DNA of 20,052 nucleotides from an uncultured Angelakisella sp. (GTDB lineage Bacteria > Bacillota > Clostridia > Oscillospirales > Ruminococcaceae): NCBI GenBank assembly GCA_937914895.1, contig CALGIL010000255.1, positions 1 through 20,052 of the forward strand. The letters run 5' to 3'. Below the pieces are notes generated by a model. It saw nothing but the letters and a program-made list of their open reading frames with translations, did no database searches and was not told where the DNA came from. Below are positions 14,053 to 20,052 of the stretch, in pieces. Each line of letters opens with the position of its first letter. Positions within the stretch are counted from its first letter, which is position 1. Made by a program: the position numbers and the translations under genes.

Positions 14053-15009
14053 ATGGAACAGGTCATTTTGCTAAAGGTCCCCCCGCTGGAGTGGGAGGTC
14101 ATCTGGGGCGACGGCTCCCTGGCCAGAAAGTATAACCGGGAGCTGGCCCCCGGCCTGGACCGGAACAACAACCGCACCTCGGGCGGCGGGGGCTTTAGCG
14201 GCAGCGACATTATTGCCGACGGTCCGTTTGCGGGCCAGACCATGGACTGGCTGTACAAAAACCACAAGGAGTACTTTGGCACCCCCGACGAGCTGCGCTG
14301 GGATGACATTATCCCGGTGGGCGGCGGCATCCTCCACGCGGCCGAGGACCTGAGCGTCCAGGTGCACCCCCGGGAGGACTGGGCCATGGAGCATCTGGGC
14401 ATCCACGGCAAAAGCGAATGCTGGTACATTGTGGACTGCCCCGAGGGCGCCGACATCGTCATGGGCCACAAGGCCAAAACCTTTGCGGAGCTGGACGACT
14501 ACATTGCCCGGGAGGCCTGGGAGGACCTGGTGGAGCGCCACCCCATCTGGCCCGGCTGCTTTTACGCCATCAAGGCGGGCACCCTTCACGCCATCCAGAA
14601 AGGCACCACCTGTGTCGAGGTGGCCAACCCCTGCCCGGTGACCTACCGCTTTTGGGACTACGACCGGCTGGACGCCGACGGCAAGCCCCGGTACGTGGAC
14701 ATCCCCAAGACCCGGGAGAATATTTTGGTGCCCTACCAGCAGTTCCAGTTCCCCCGCATCATCAGCACCTACGGCGGCGTCAAGGAGACGTGGCTTGCCA
14801 ACAACGAGGATTATTCCACCTGGCTGTACGACGTGGACGGCCGCGGCGCCGTGCCCCGGAAAAAGCCCTTTATCGGCTGCTTTGTCATCGACGGCCACGG
14901 CACAGTCAACGGCATGGAGCTGAAGGCCGGCGATCCCTTTTTCATCTCCCGGGGCTGCGACGAGTTTACTTTGGAGGGAAAGATGCAGATCATCTGCATG
15001 CACGGATAA
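14053..15009 (+). CDS. Short phosphomannose-isomerase-like protein 3
   Basis: The 318-aa third short-subfamily PMI cupin has metal ligands Gln103 and His105 (SVQVHP), Glu122 (KSECWYI) and His179 (KAGTLHAIQKGT), with Arg199 in TYRFWDYDR. The subfamily signatures VIWGDGSLARKYN and WLYKNHKEYFGTPDELRW are intact. It departs from short1 and short2 in the 60s (GQTMDWLYKN for GKTLKWLYDN) and in the helical segment near 154-172, which may reflect a different sugar. AAGGAG is well placed before the ATG. The AKR gene starts 26 bp past its stop, the closest gap in the array, so the two are probably co-expressed and may act in sequence. Confidence 0.85.
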   Translation: MEQVILLKVPPLEWEVIWGDGSLARKYNRELAPGLDRNNNRTSGGGGFSGSDIIADGPFAGQTMDWLYKNHKEYFGTPDELRWDDIIPVGGGILHAAEDLSVQVHPREDWAMEHLGIHGKSECWYIVDCPEGADIVMGHKAKTFAELDDYIAREAWEDLVERHPIWPGCFYAIKAGTLHAIQKGTTCVEVANPCPVTYRFWDYDRLDADGKPRYVDIPKTRENILVPYQQFQFPRIISTYGGVKETWLANNEDYSTWLYDVDGRGAVPRKKPFIGCFVIDGHGTVNGMELKAGDPFFISRGCDEFTLEGKMQIICMHG

Positions 15010-15035
15010 AGCACTGCAAGGAAGGAGCATGATTG

Positions 15036-15893
15036 ATGTTTCAAGTCGAAAAATCCTACAAAATGTACAACGGGGTTTCCATCCCCAGCATCGGATACGG
15101 CACCTGGAAGATTACCGACCCACAGGTGGGCATACGGGCCATGAGGGAGGCCATCGAGGTGGGCTACCGCCACCTGGATTCCGCCCAGGGGTACGGCAAC
15201 GAGGAGACCCTGGGCGAGGCCATCCGCCAGTCGGGCATCGACCGGAAGGAGCTGTTTATCACCGGCAAGGTCCTTAACAGCAGCAAGGGGTACGAATCCA
15301 CCCTGCAGGCCTTTGACCAGACCTTAAAAAACCTGGGCACCGACTACCTGGACCTGTACCTCATCCACTGGCCCAAGACCAAGGATACCCTGGACACCTA
15401 CCGGGAGCTGAACCGCCAGACCTGGAAGGCCTTTGAAAAGCTGTATGATGAAGGCCTTGTGCGGGCCATCGGCGTCAGCAATTTCCACAAGCCCTACCTG
15501 GAGGAGCTTTTAAGCGATAACATCAACATAAAGCCCATGATGGACCAGATTGAAATTCACCCCCATTATTTTGAGCGGGAGACCATTGAGTTTGCCAAGG
15601 CCAACGACATGCTGGTATCCGGCTACAGCCCCCTGATGCGGGGCGGCCAGCTGGAGGACCCGGTCTTTGTAAAGCTGGCCCAAAAGCACGGCAAGACCCC
15701 CGCCCAGGTGGTGCTGCGCTGGGCCCTGCAAAAGGGGACCATCCCCCTGCCCAAGACGGTCACCAGGGAGCGGATGATCTCCAACCTGGACGTCTACGGC
15801 TTCCAGCTGGACCAGGACGACATGGCTATTCTGGACGCCCAGCACCGGGCGGACGGCAAAATCGGTTCCCACCCCGACCACACAAAATTTTAG
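15036..15893 (+). CDS. Aldo/keto reductase
   Basis: The 285-aa (alpha/beta)8-barrel NAD(P)H-dependent oxidoreductase reduces aldehydes, ketones or sugars. The catalytic tetrad is complete: Asp48 and Tyr53 in HLDSAQGYGNEE, Lys78 in FITGKV, His111 in LIHWP. The C-terminal nucleotide-binding region has PLPKTVTRERMISNL. Length is normal for the diketogulonate-reductase-like group. I chose ATG 15036 because AAGGAG (15022-15027) is 8 bases upstream; a TTG at 15033 and an out-of-frame ATG at 15029 are less likely. As last gene of the array before a terminator, it may reduce a ketose or aldose made by the isomerases to a polyol, or the reverse. That role is inferred from position only. Confidence 0.9.
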   Translation: MFQVEKSYKMYNGVSIPSIGYGTWKITDPQVGIRAMREAIEVGYRHLDSAQGYGNEETLGEAIRQSGIDRKELFITGKVLNSSKGYESTLQAFDQTLKNLGTDYLDLYLIHWPKTKDTLDTYRELNRQTWKAFEKLYDEGLVRAIGVSNFHKPYLEELLSDNINIKPMMDQIEIHPHYFERETIEFAKANDMLVSGYSPLMRGGQLEDPVFVKLAQKHGKTPAQVVLRWALQKGTIPLPKTVTRERMISNLDVYGFQLDQDDMAILDAQHRADGKIGSHPDHTKF

Positions 15894-15907
15894 GCCCGAA
15901 AACGTCA

Positions 15908-15935
15908 ACAGGGAGCGCATCTGCGCTCCCTGTTT
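15908..15935. terminator. Terminator ending the isomerase array
   Basis: ACAGGGAGCGCA (15908-15919) and TGCGCTCCCTGT (15922-15933) form a perfect 12-bp stem with a very tight loop, ending in TTT. It lies 15 bp past the aldo/keto reductase stop and could also act on the converging acetyltransferase pseudogene. Confidence 0.7.
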
Positions 15936-15958
15936 GGGTGTGCCGGGACCCCCCCTTT

Positions 15959-16451
15959 TTATTCCACCGCAATCCAGTACCGCTGGACGGCGCGGCCGTC
16001 CTTGACAATCTCGTTTTCCAAGACGCCGCCGCACCGCTGGATGGTCCGGGCCGAAGCGATGTTGTCCTTGTAGCAGGTGACCAAAGCCTTTTCAATGCCC
16101 AGCCTGCGGCACTCCCCCAGGGCCATGCCCAGCAGCTGGACGGCGTAGCCCCGGCGGCGCTCCGAGGGGCGGACGCTGTACCCGATGTGGCCGCCGGATG
16201 TTGACCATCCCCACCAGGCGGCTGTCCGACGCCCGCACCCCCAAAAAGGTGGTGGCGGGCACAAAGCCCCCGCGGACCGTTTCCTCCCGGGTGTTTTCGT
16301 CCTGGGCCTTCAGCCAGTCCTCCAGGGAATGGGCGGTTTTGAGGCCCCCGCTGCCGTCTATGCTGTCCCCGCTTGCCTCAAACTCCCGGCGGTAGTCCGC
16401 AATCTGCTGCTGCCACACGCCGCTGGGCCGTACAAATATCAGCTCGTCCAT
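15959..16451 (-). pseudogene. GNAT acetyltransferase broken by an out-of-frame internal deletion
   Basis: The N-terminal 86 codons (MDELIFVRPS to GMVNIR) read in one frame, from ATG at 16451 to about 16194. The C-terminal part, starting GGHIGYSVRPSERRRGYA and ending QRYWIAVE, reads in another frame to the stop at 15959. The acetyl-CoA-binding motif ERRRGYA and the NIASARTI helix are in the second part. From memory, relatives carry about a dozen residues between NIR and GGHIGYS that are missing here. A deletion that also shifted the frame fits better than a single-base sequencing error. The first frame continues into unrelated residues, so no functional enzyme is expected unless frameshifting occurs. 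Confidence 0.8.
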
Positions 16452-16468
16452 AACAAAAACCCCCTGAT

Positions 16469-16564
16469 AGAAGTGAGAAATGAGAAGGAAGAAGGGAGAA
16501 CGGAGACGTGAGAAAGCCCGCGCCGCGCGCGTTTCTGTTCTCTGGCTTCTGACCCCTCACTTCT
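16469..16564. repeat. Imperfect long inverted repeat between sufD-like gene and GNAT pseudogene
   Basis: AGAAGTGAG at 16469-16477 is matched by CTCACTTCT at 16556-16564. Inside, a purine-rich left arm (runs of GAGAA, GGAAGAAGG) faces a pyrimidine-rich right arm (TTCTGTTCTCTGGCTTCTG). The centre is a GC-rich CCGCGCCGCGCGCG segment. The 96-bp element fills the gap between two minus-strand genes. It resembles a small dispersed repeat more than a standard terminator. Confidence 0.5.
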
Positions 16565-16573
16565 TTCCAGGCT

Positions 16574-17501
16574 TTACTTTAAGAACCCCTGGATAATGAC
16601 CTCCTCGGCCTGCTGGGCGTCCAGGCCGAAGGATTCCAGCTTTAGCAGCTGGTCGCTGTTGATGCGGCCGATGGCCGCCTCGTGGATGATGGCGGCGTCG
16701 GGGTGGTTGGCGGTAATGGCCGGGACGGAGCTGACCTTGGCGTCGTCCATGATGATGGAATCGCACTGGATGTGGGCGTGGCAGAAGGCGTTGCCGGTGG
16801 CGCTCATGTGGAATAGCTGGCTGGATTTTTCCCGGGCCACCGACCGGGACACGATTTGGGCGGAGGAATCGGCTCCGTCCAGGTAAATATCCACGTCGGA
16901 GGTGGCCAGCTGGGAGCCCTGGGTGAGGAGGCGCTCGGTGATGACCATTTTGGCCCCGGCGTCCAGGTGGGCCTGGGTGGTGCGCAGGGTGGAATCCACC
17001 CCGGCAATCTGGACCATCTCCATTTCGCAGTAGGAGCCCTCCCCCTGTTCCACCTGGGTGGTGGGGTTGAGGACCCGGCCGCCGGTGCCGTCGCCGCTTC
17101 CGTAGTGCTTTTCCACATAGCGCAGCCGGGCGTTTTTGCCCACGTGAAAGGTGTGGATGCCGTCGTGGCGGCTTTCGCCGTCGCCGCAGTTGTGGATGCC
17201 GCAGCCGGCGACGATGAGGACGTCCGCCCCATCGCCGATGTAAAAGTCGTTATAAACCATATCGCTGAGGCCCGACTGGGTGAGGATGACCGGGATGTGC
17301 ACCGACTGGCCCTTTAGGCCCGGGGCCACCAAAATGTCGATGCCGGGGCGGTCGGTCTTGGGGCGGATTTCGATGCCGTCGGAGCTTTGGCGGATGGCCC
17401 CCTGGCCGTTGCGCCGCAAATTGAAGGCCCCGGTGGGAAAGGCGTCCAGGTCCGCGATGCTCCTCGGGGGAGAGGGCCTCAAAAATCTGTCTATTGTCCA
17501 T
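16574..17501 (-). pseudogene. SufB/SufD-family Fe-S scaffold (SmsB-like), apparent one-base frameshift near the start
   Basis: This is a SufD/SufB-fold partner of the SufC ATPase in iron-sulfur cluster assembly. From SIADLDAFPTGAFNLRRNGQ onward the frame is intact for about 290 residues, including DKPG-like TDRPGIDI, YNDFYIG, IVAGCGIHNCG with two cysteines, VEKHYGSGDG, CDSIIMD and IHEAAIGRI, ending GFLK. The natural start, ATG 17501 (MDNRQIFEALSP), overlaps the sufC stop by 11 bp but is in another frame. Removing one base from the G5 run at 17466-17470 (C5 on the coding strand) restores a continuous protein of about 308 aa. This may be an assembly error, a phase-variable tract or a real lesion. 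The long intact frame argues for recent change or error, and the gene may well be functional. Confidence 0.75.
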
Positions 17502-18243
17502 AGCGTCTGCCCTCCGTCATGGTTTGGCGGCCAAAGGAGCAAAAATCGGTGAGTTCGCCCATGAGCCTGGGCAGAATCTCGTCCCGGGGGCCGGTCTCCC
17601 GCACCCGTCCGTCGGCGATGACGGTCAGCTCGTCCGCCAGCTCCATAATCCGCTCCTGGTGGGAGATGATGATGACGCTGGGCCCGCCGGGGCGCAGCAT
17701 ATTCTTAAAGGTGTCCACCAGCATGTTAAAGCTCCACAGGTCGATGCCCGCCTCCGGCTCGTCATAAATGGCCAGCTTCAGCCGCCGGGCCATCAGGGTG
17801 GCAATCTCGATGCGCTTGACCTCGCCGCCGGACAGGGAGCTGTCCACCTCCCGGTCCAGGTAGTCGGCGGAGCAGAGGCCCACCTTGGTCAGATAGTCGC
17901 AGCACTGGTCGGCGGGCAGGTCGCCGCCGTGGGCCAGGCTGAGGAGCCTGTGGACGGTAAGCCCCTTAAACCGGGGCGGGTTTTGAAAGGCATAGCCGAT
18001 GCCCAGCCGGGCCCGCTGGGTGACGCCCAGCCCGGTGATGTCCTGGCCGTCAAAAAGGATCTGCCCGGCGTCGGGCTGGTCGATGCCCATGACAAGGCGG
18101 GCCAGGGTGGATTTTCCGCCCCCGTTGGGCCCCGTGATGACCATGAGCCTGCCGTCCTCCAGGGTGAGGCTCAGGTCCCGCAGGATGTCGGTTTTGCCGC
18201 CCCCGTCCGAGACCCCGTATGAGAGATGTTTGAGTTCCAGCAT
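17491..18243 (-). CDS. sufC: SufC-type ABC ATPase for Fe-S cluster assembly (SmsC-like)
   Basis: The 250-aa cytosolic ABC ATPase powers the SufB/SufD scaffold during Fe-S cluster biogenesis. Walker A is GPNGGGKS (38-45), the Q-loop is Gln87 in FQNPP, the signature is LSGGE (137-141), Walker B is LAIYDEPE, and the H-loop is His195. DEPEAGIDLW, where most ABC proteins have a conventional DEPTxxLD, is typical of SufC. ATG 18243 has AAGGAG eight bases upstream. It is followed at once by the SufD-like gene with an 11-bp overlap, and no SufS, SufU or second SufB is present. The two-gene layout matches the minimal SmsCB system of anaerobes and archaea. Confidence 0.92.
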   Translation of the reverse strand: MLELKHLSYGVSDGGGKTDILRDLSLTLEDGRLMVITGPNGGGKSTLARLVMGIDQPDAGQILFDGQDITGLGVTQRARLGIGYAFQNPPRFKGLTVHRLLSLAHGGDLPADQCCDYLTKVGLCSADYLDREVDSSLSGGEVKRIEIATLMARRLKLAIYDEPEAGIDLWSFNMLVDTFKNMLRPGGPSVIIISHQERIMELADELTVIADGRVRETGPRDEILPRLMGELTDFCSFGRQTMTEGRRYGQ

Positions 18244-18343
18244 GGATGATCTCCTTTTTCTTTCCGTATCCTCCCCGGCGGACAGCGGGCCGCACAGGAC
18301 AAGGGAAGCCCCCAAAGGACGGAGCCTTTTAAAGAACCCATTT

Positions 18344-18349
18344 ATTATA
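18344..18349 (-). promoter_or_regulatory. Possible -10 element of the sufC promoter
   Basis: TATAAT on the minus strand, about 100 bp upstream of the sufC start. No acceptable -35 is seen, so either an activator is needed or the match is chance. Confidence 0.3.
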
Positions 18350-18426
18350 CTCCTTTTTGGGCAAAAAGGCCACCATTCCACTCCAATTCCGCAAAAACCC
18401 CATAAAAATTCCGCGGGGGGACGTCC

Positions 18427-18455
18427 TTGACAGGACCCGGAAAACTCAATACAAT
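18427..18455 (+). promoter_or_regulatory. Sigma-A-type promoter for degV
   Basis: TTGACA (18427-18432), a 17-bp spacer and TACAAT (18450-18455), one mismatch in twelve bases. It leaves a leader of about 60 nt with a GATGCC / GGCATC hairpin just before the ribosome binding site. Confidence 0.7.
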
Positions 18456-18523
18456 AAAACAGGAAGTTTGTCTTTGTCCCCCGGGGCGATGCCGGCGGAT
18501 GGCATCCGGCAGCGGGGAGCCGT

Positions 18524-19423
18524 ATGAACAGCAGTGGGGGGACCAAGCCTTTGGTTAAGATCATTACCGACTCCGCCGCGGACATCCCGCGGGAGGAAGC
18601 GCAAAAATACGATATTGACGTCCTTGCCATCCCCATTACCATCGACGGGGAGACCTATATGGAGGGGGAGGACCTTACCACAGCCGAATTTTATAAGCTG
18701 CTGGGCAGGGCAAAGGAGCTGCCCACCACCGCCCAGGTGACCCCCTACCGGTACCTGGAGGCCTTTGAGAAGGCGGCCCGGGCGGGGTATGACCACATCG
18801 TCTGCGTCACCATCAACGCCAAGGGCTCGGGGATGTTTGAGGCCGCGCAGCTGGCCAAGGAGCTGTTTGCGGAGGAGCAGCCGGTGCTGGCGGAGCAGGT
18901 GACCGTCGATGTGCTGGATTCCGGCGCCTACACCTATATTTACGGCCACGCCGTGGTGGACGCCGCCCGGGCGGCGGCCGAGGGCAAAAGCCGGGAGGAC
19001 GTCGTCCAGGTATTCCTCCGCCGCAGCGAGAGCTACCAGGTCTATTTTGGACTGACCAACCTGGATTATGCCAGGCGCAGCGGGCGGGTGACCACCGCCG
19101 CCGCCTTTGTGGGCGAGGTGCTGGGCTTTCGGCCCGTGCTGACCGTGCGGGGCGGGGGCATCGACACCATTGCCAAGGTGCGGGGGGACCAAAAGCTGGT
19201 GGCCGCCATGCTGGACCTGTACAAGGAGCGGCGGTCCGGGGACGGGCGGGGCTTTTACACGGTGTACGCCGACAACAAAGCCATGGGCCAGCAGCTGCGC
19301 AAGCTCATCGAAAAAGAGACCAAGGACAAATGCCTTGGGGAGTATTACATCGGTGCGTCGGTGACCATCAACTCCGGCCCCACGGTATTCGGGGTTTTGG
19401 TGCCGGTGGACCAAATCAAATAA
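18524..19423 (+). CDS. DegV-family fatty-acid-binding protein
   Basis: The 299-aa DegV-family protein is of the group that binds fatty acids, in some cases (FakB) presenting them to a kinase for phospholipid synthesis. It opens with the hallmark VKIITDSAADIP (residues 11-22), followed by DVLAIPITIDGETY and the binding-loop region VTINAKGSGMFEAA. Near the end are SVTINSGPTVFGV and similar C-terminal strands. GGGGAG lies just before the ATG. It stands alone, with its own promoter and a strong terminator, and no FakA-like kinase gene is in the window. A lipid-binding role is family-level knowledge; the exact ligand is unknown. Confidence 0.92.
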   Translation: MNSSGGTKPLVKIITDSAADIPREEAQKYDIDVLAIPITIDGETYMEGEDLTTAEFYKLLGRAKELPTTAQVTPYRYLEAFEKAARAGYDHIVCVTINAKGSGMFEAAQLAKELFAEEQPVLAEQVTVDVLDSGAYTYIYGHAVVDAARAAAEGKSREDVVQVFLRRSESYQVYFGLTNLDYARRSGRVTTAAAFVGEVLGFRPVLTVRGGGIDTIAKVRGDQKLVAAMLDLYKERRSGDGRGFYTVYADNKAMGQQLRKLIEKETKDKCLGEYYIGASVTINSGPTVFGVLVPVDQIK

Positions 19424-19438
19424 TTTATTTACACAAGA

Positions 19439-19470
19439 CAAACACCCGCCTCCTGGGAGGCGGGTGTTTG
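19439..19470. terminator. Terminator after degV
   Basis: CAAACACCCGCCTCC (19439-19453) and GGAGGCGGGTGTTTG (19456-19470) form a perfect 15-bp stem with TTTGT at the end, 15 bp past the degV stop codon. Confidence 0.8.
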
Positions 19471-19549
19471 TGCGTAAGAGGGTGATATTTCAAAAGCGCC
19501 GGGGGAGTTTTCGAAAGCCCGGTACTTTTGTTCCCGGATACCTTTTAAA

Positions 19550-19579
19550 TTTACAACATACGTCTATGTAACGTATTAT
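19550..19579 (+). promoter_or_regulatory. Promoter of the small XRE regulator gene
   Basis: TTTACA (19550-19555), an 18-bp spacer and TATTAT (19574-19579). The first operator-like site (19558-19575) sits between the -35 and -10 boxes, as expected for repression. Confidence 0.5.
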
Positions 19580-19630
19580 AGCACACCAAATCTGCTACTG
19601 TCAATAGTAGAAATACGCTTAAATAACGTA
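19558..19630. promoter_or_regulatory. Two matching 18-bp operator-like sites flanking the XRE gene leader
   Basis: ATACG, 6 bp, TAACGTA occurs at 19558-19575 and again at 19613-19630, 55 bp apart. The flanking 12 bases are identical and the middles differ. One copy lies in the promoter and the other runs into the ribosome binding site. Between them is the inverted repeat CTACT, 6 bp, AGTAG (19595-19610). The pattern suggests autoregulation by the XRE protein. Confidence 0.5.
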
Positions 19631-19639
19631 GGTGGTGCT

Positions 19640-19900
19640 ATGAAGAAAATTGGATATGCCGACAATAAAAATGTTATAGGGGCAAGGCTTAGGGAGGCGC
19701 GCAAGGCCGCGGGGCTTTCTCAGCAGGACCTGGCGGCCAGGATGCAAACCATGAATGTGGCCATGGACCAACAGATGCTCAGCAGAATTGAGCGGAATTT
19801 GCGAATTGTTACCGATTATGAACTTGCCTGTTTTTGTGAGATACTGCGCATTCCGGAAAGGGAGCTTTTGCAGGATTTTTATTTGACGCTTCATCAATAG
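19640..19900 (+). CDS. Small XRE-family helix-turn-helix protein
   Basis: The 86-aa protein is almost entirely one Cro/CI-type DNA-binding domain: IGARLREARKAAGLSQQDLAARM, a linker, then QQMLSRIERNLRIVTDYELACFCEIL (residues about 13-72). AGGTGG lies five bases ahead of the ATG. There is no sensor domain, so it resembles small repressors of mobile or stress-linked loci. Local sequence around the start is AT-richer than its neighbours, which may mean acquisition by transfer. It has its own promoter, twin operator-like sites and a strong terminator, making an isolated one-gene unit. Its target besides itself is unknown; what lies beyond the right edge could matter. Confidence 0.88.
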   Translation: MKKIGYADNKNVIGARLREARKAAGLSQQDLAARMQTMNVAMDQQMLSRIERNLRIVTDYELACFCEILRIPERELLQDFYLTLHQ

Positions 19901-19913
19901 AAGTTGATACGGG

Positions 19914-19940
19914 CCACCAGGGCAACCTGGTGGTTTTTTT
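19914..19940 (+). terminator. Strong terminator after the XRE gene
   Basis: CCACCAGG, GCAA, CCTGGTGG followed by T7. The stem is perfect with a GCAA tetraloop, 13 bp after the stop codon. Confidence 0.92.
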
Positions 19941-19961
19941 ATTTTTCTGCCCTGCCGGGCG

Positions 19962-20052
19962 GGGGCTGTTTTTAGCCAAGGTTATCCTTCTTTACTCTTT
20001 GGGGTGTGGCCCCAAAGAGTAAAGAAGGATAACCTTAGCTAAAAACAGCCCC
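19962..20052. repeat. 91-bp nearly perfect inverted repeat at the window edge
   Basis: The left arm 19962-20004 (GGGGCTGTTTTTAGCC through CTCTTTGGGG) and the right arm 20010-20052 (CCCCAAAGAG through AACAGCCCC) are 43 bases each with a single mismatch. The loop is TGTGG. The element reaches the last base of the window, so the arms may be longer. It contains no usable gene. A MITE-like or other mobile repeat is most likely; a processed long hairpin RNA is an alternative. Confidence 0.9.

Noticed and set aside
15033..15277. Small protein from ATG 15029 overlapping the aldo/keto reductase
   Set aside because: It is an out-of-frame reading of the reductase gene, whose catalytic tetrad and length are fully supported in the other frame.
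17502..17542. Alternative in-frame start for the SufD-like protein at 17542
   Set aside because: Its first 26 residues are the frameshifted reading of sufC's end and of the true MDNRQIFEALSP start, and family members do not begin this way.

Overview
The window is a GC-rich, gene-dense bacterial chromosome segment with AGGAGG-type ribosome binding sites and sigma-A-like promoters. Its gene content is a Man-family PTS permease, a HutC-type GntR regulator, DegV, a minimal SufC/SufD pair and class I phosphomannose isomerases. Together these suggest an anaerobic high-GC Clostridia, most likely a gut Oscillospiraceae/Ruminococcaceae-type organism. That placement is inference from gene content and composition. 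No rRNA, tRNA, CRISPR array or transposase gene was seen.

Left part (1-5737). The tail of a membrane protein, probably a PTS EIID, ends in a strong terminator. A PTS EIIC gene follows behind its own promoter and a perfect inverted-repeat operator. Next come a leader made of about 72-bp tandem repeats, a HAD sugar-phosphatase gene and a canonical manA 2 bp downstream. A GntR/UTRA regulator gene converges on manA. A membrane protein that looks like a degenerate M28 peptidase fold then converges on deoC.

Central part (5738-15933), the headline. About 9.7 kb holds six tandem phosphomannose-isomerase-like cupin genes followed by an aldo/keto reductase, all on the plus strand. Three proteins are long (589-593 aa), with a phosphomannose isomerase core fused behind a kinase-like domain that has no visible P-loop. 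Three are short (316-318 aa) and form a distinct subfamily. The order is long1, long2, short1, short2, long3, short3, AKR. All six keep the Gln/His/Glu/His metal ligands. All three long forms have Lys where the short forms and ManA have an invariant Arg. Two promoter-operator modules with identical geometry (TTGACR, 17 bp, TATNAT, 3 bp, AATGTCAYGACATY) lie 329 bp apart upstream. Several hairpins, including two terminator-like ones, separate genes inside the array. With manA at 2139 this makes seven class I PMI-type proteins in 13 kb. I know of no described pathway that uses such an array. The neighbours suggest sugar-phosphate isomerisation and reduction, but no substrate can be read from the sequence.

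Right part (15934-20052). This holds a GNAT acetyltransferase pseudogene (out-of-frame internal deletion) and a sufC-sufD-like pair resembling minimal SmsCB Fe-S assembly. The sufD-like gene carries a probable one-base frameshift in a G5/C5 run near its start. A DegV lipid-binding protein and a small XRE regulator flanked by twin 18-bp operator-like sites follow. The window ends in a 91-bp, almost perfect inverted repeat that may continue past the edge.
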